Shown: piece after piece, positions 62,212 to 64,000 of the stretch
Layout: the number at the start of each line of letters is the position of its first letter
Numbering within the stretch: position 1 is the first letter of the stretch
NCBI GenBank assembly: GCA_963740605.1
Contig: CAVUFC010000014.1
Coordinates: 124,001-188,000, forward strand
DNA: 64,000 nt
Direction of reading: 5' to 3'
DNA from: DASSUW01 sp963740605
GTDB taxonomy: Bacteria > Actinomycetota > Thermoleophilia > Solirubrobacterales > Solirubrobacteraceae
Program-made: the position numbers and the translations under genes
The notes under the pieces: generated by a model
What the model was told of the DNA's origin: nothing
The model's input: only the letters and a program-made list of their open reading frames with translations
The model's database searches: none

Positions 62212-63442
62212 CGGCGATCATCCCGGCGGCGACCGTGTCGTTCGTGCCCTCGTCGATGAGGATGAAGGCGCCGGTCGTGCGGTTGTCGGCGTAGGTGTCG
62301 AAGGCGAGGTCGCCGGCGCAGCGGATCGAGACGCGCGCGATGTCGTTCAGCCCGATCGAATCGCCGAGTGGCGCGCTCGCCAAGGTCGCCACGTCGAGCG
62401 CCTCGTGCACGATCTCGAGCCGCACCCGCTCGCTCCGCGCCGTGTGCTTCAACAGATACCGGCCGCCGGCCCGGCCCGCGGATTCGCCCATCCAGCACAC
62501 CGTCGCCTCGATGTCGCGTGCCGACTGTGGCGGCGCCGCCGCGTCGCAGATCAGGGCGCCGCGGCCCACGTCGAGCTCGTCCTCCAGCGACACGGCGACG
62601 GACAGCGGCGCCGCGGCGGCGTCGAGCGGCCCGTCCGGGCCCTCCACCGCCGCCACGCGCGACCGGAGCCCGCCTCCGAGCACGACCACCTCGTCGCCCA
62701 CCCGCACGACCCCGCCCGCGATCTGCCCGGCGTACGCGCGCTGCTCGCCGGAGCGGATCACGTACTGGACCGGGAGACGCAGGGGCCCGTCCGCCACGCC
62801 CCCGGCAACCGGCGCGGCCTCGAGGAACTCGAGCAGCGTCGGGCCGCGGTACCAGTCCATCTGCGTCGACCGATCCACGACGTTGTCGCCGACCAGCGCG
62901 GACATCGGGATGCACGTGATCTCCTCGACGTCGAGCCGCCCCGCCCACGCGCGGAACTCGGCGCAGATGCGCCGGAACACGTCCTGCTCATACGCCACGA
63001 GGTCCATCTTGTTGACGGCGAGCACGATCCGCGGGATCCGCAGCAGCCCGGCGATCGCGGCGTGCCGGCGGCTCTGCGTCAACAGCCCCTCGCGCGCATC
63101 CACGAGCACGACCGCGACGTCGGCGGTCGAGGCCCCGGTGACCATGTTGCGCGTGTACTGCGCGTGGCCGGGCGTATCGGCGATGATGAATCGCCGCCGC
63201 GGGGTCGAGAAGTGCCGGTAGGCGACATCGATCGTGATGCCCTGCTCGCGCTCGGCGCGCAGCCCGTCCGTCAGCCGCGCGAGGTCCAGCTCGGCGTCCG
63301 CGACCTGGTCGGCGAGCAGCGACTTGGAGTCGTACAAGAGCCGGCCGATCAGCGTCGACTTGCCGTCGTCGACCGAGCCGGCGGTAGCGAACCGGAGCAG
63401 CTGCGGCGAGCGCACGGAGGCGGGAGTGGCGACCGCCGTCAT
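62201..63442 (-). CDS. cysN: sulfate adenylyltransferase large subunit (GTPase)
   Basis: 413 aa EF-Tu-like GTPase. G1 'FATAGSVDDGKSTLIGRLLY', G2 'QGITIDVAYRHFSTPRRRFI', G3 'IADTPGHAQYTRNMVTGAST' and G4 'VLAVNKMDLVAYEQDVF'. Barrel domains II-III follow. Slightly short, without a fused CysC domain. GTP hydrolysis drives APS formation by CysD. ATG overlaps the cysD stop. Confidence 0.96.
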   Translation of the reverse strand: MTAVATPASVRSPQLLRFATAGSVDDGKSTLIGRLLYDSKSLLADQVADAELDLARLTDGLRAEREQGITIDVAYRHFSTPRRRFIIADTPGHAQYTRNMVTGASTADVAVVLVDAREGLLTQSRRHAAIAGLLRIPRIVLAVNKMDLVAYEQDVFRRICAEFRAWAGRLDVEEITCIPMSALVGDNVVDRSTQMDWYRGPTLLEFLEAAPVAGGVADGPLRLPVQYVIRSGEQRAYAGQIAGGVVRVGDEVVVLGGGLRSRVAAVEGPDGPLDAAAAPLSVAVSLEDELDVGRGALICDAAAPPQSARDIEATVCWMGESAGRAGGRYLLKHTARSERVRLEIVHEALDVATLASAPLGDSIGLNDIARVSIRCAGDLAFDTYADNRTTGAFILIDEGTNDTVAAGMIADAR

Positions 63443-64000
63443 CAGAAGTAGCCCTCGCGCTTGCGGTCCTCCATCGCGGCCTCGCTCACGCGATCGTCCG
63501 CGCGCGTCTCTCCCCGCTCGGAGATCCGCGTGGCGGCGATCTCCGCGATCACGTCATCGAGCGTCGCCGCCTTCGAGCGCACCGCGCCCGTGCACGTCAT
63601 GTCACCCACGGTGCGGTACCGCACCGACTCTACGAACCGCTCCTCGCCCTCGCGCAGCGGCAGGAACTCGCACGCCGCGTAGAGCATGCCGTCGCGCGCG
63701 AACACCTCGCGCTCGTGGGCGAAGTAGATCGACGGGATCTCCAGCTCCTCGACGCGGATGTACTCCCACACGTCGAGCTCGGTCCAGTTCGACAACGGGA
63801 ACACGCGCACGTGCTCGCCGGGGCGGATACGCCCGTTGTAGAGGCTCCACACCTCGGGCCGCTGACGGCGCGGGTCCCACTGCCCGAAGTCGTCGCGGAA
63901 CGAGAAGATCCGCTCCTTCGCGCGGGCGCGCTCCTCGTCGCGGCGCGCGCCGCCGAACGCGGCGTCGAACCCGTGCTCCTCGAGAGCGTCGAGCAGGGTC
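63442..64000 (-). CDS. cysD: sulfate adenylyltransferase small subunit (5' end outside window)
   Basis: The last ~185 residues are present. 'GFDAAFGGARRDEERARAKE', 'RIFSFRDDFGQWDPRRQRPE', 'WTELDVWEYIRVEELEIPSI' and 'YRTVGDMTCTGAVRS' are the PAPS-reductase-like ATP-pyrophosphatase motifs of CysD. C-terminal 'MEDRKREGYF' is the conserved end. Heads the cysDNC unit. Confidence 0.96.
   Translation of the reverse strand, partial: TLLDALEEHGFDAAFGGARRDEERARAKERIFSFRDDFGQWDPRRQRPEVWSLYNGRIRPGEHVRVFPLSNWTELDVWEYIRVEELEIPSIYFAHEREVFARDGMLYAACEFLPLREGEERFVESVRYRTVGDMTCTGAVRSKAATLDDVIAEIAATRISERGETRADDRVSEAAMEDRKREGYF

Overview
The window is high-GC actinobacterial DNA (about 70% G+C by eye, codons strongly G/C-ending). 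Several features suggest a Thermoleophilia/Solirubrobacterales-type bacterium: the rpsP-khpA-rimM-trmD-rplS-lepB-rnhB order, an F420/LLM oxidoreductase, C4 zinc-finger L28 and L32, a chemoreceptor and RTX-like secreted proteins. I cannot confirm the taxon without a search. No rRNA, tRNA, CRISPR array, transposase or phage gene is visible.

Layout. (1) 1-7128, minus strand: a conserved translation/secretion block (ffh, then rpsP-khpA-rimM-trmD-rplS-lepB-rnhB, a B3/B4-domain gene, then yraN-comM, cut by the window edge). (2) 7191-14542: pyridine nucleotide transhydrogenase, SPFH and NfeD membrane proteins, ftsY with a VanX-like dipeptidase, two paralogous acetyltransferases around an LLM oxidoreductase, and an epimerase. 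(3) 14553-23003, minus: smc with an AlkZ-like gene, rnc, acpP, plsX, rpmF and yceD, with an EAL-domain gene wedged between yceD and rpmF. (4) 23065-33160: chemoreceptor, acyl-CoA synthetase/hypothetical/macro-domain operon, acylphosphatase, a predicted PD-(D/E)XK coiled-coil protein, an ABC exporter with a hydrolase, and a DivIVA-like protein. (5) 33177-38889, minus: coaD, rsmD, dodecin, recG, a broken histidine-phosphatase gene, a DAK2/FakA-like gene and rpmB. (6) 38937-46249: membrane Ser/Thr kinase, EamA transporter with divergent LysR regulator, and the riboflavin operon ribD-ribE-ribBA-ribH. (7) 46289-61471: a surface-polysaccharide island with three GT-C-like mannosyltransferase-family membrane proteins, two GT2 enzymes, a methyltransferase, a flippase, a UDP-sulfoquinovose synthase homologue, two RTX-like secreted proteins, a secreted glycosidase-like and a secreted lyase-like protein. 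(8) 61618-64000, minus: cysD-cysN-cysC for APS/PAPS synthesis (cysD cut by the edge).

The most unusual structure is a dispersed palindromic element, present four times (cores near 21087, 28340, 40486 and 61522). It has near-identical 16-nt arms around an 11-nt spacer. Two copies extend symmetrically to about 130 bp with 'aactgcgg'-type ends. Each copy lies at a gene 3' end, and one supplies the stop codon of the EAL gene.

Two translation features recur. Three genes (the B3/B4 gene, the AlkZ-like gene and rsmD) appear to start with CTG inside CTGA stop/start overlaps; plsX and rnhB also lack an ordinary start at the conserved N-terminus. Many transcription-unit heads have a TANNNT box only 6-11 nt before the start codon, as expected for leaderless or nearly leaderless mRNAs, whereas some internal operon genes use AGGAG-type sites or ATGA/GTGA overlaps.
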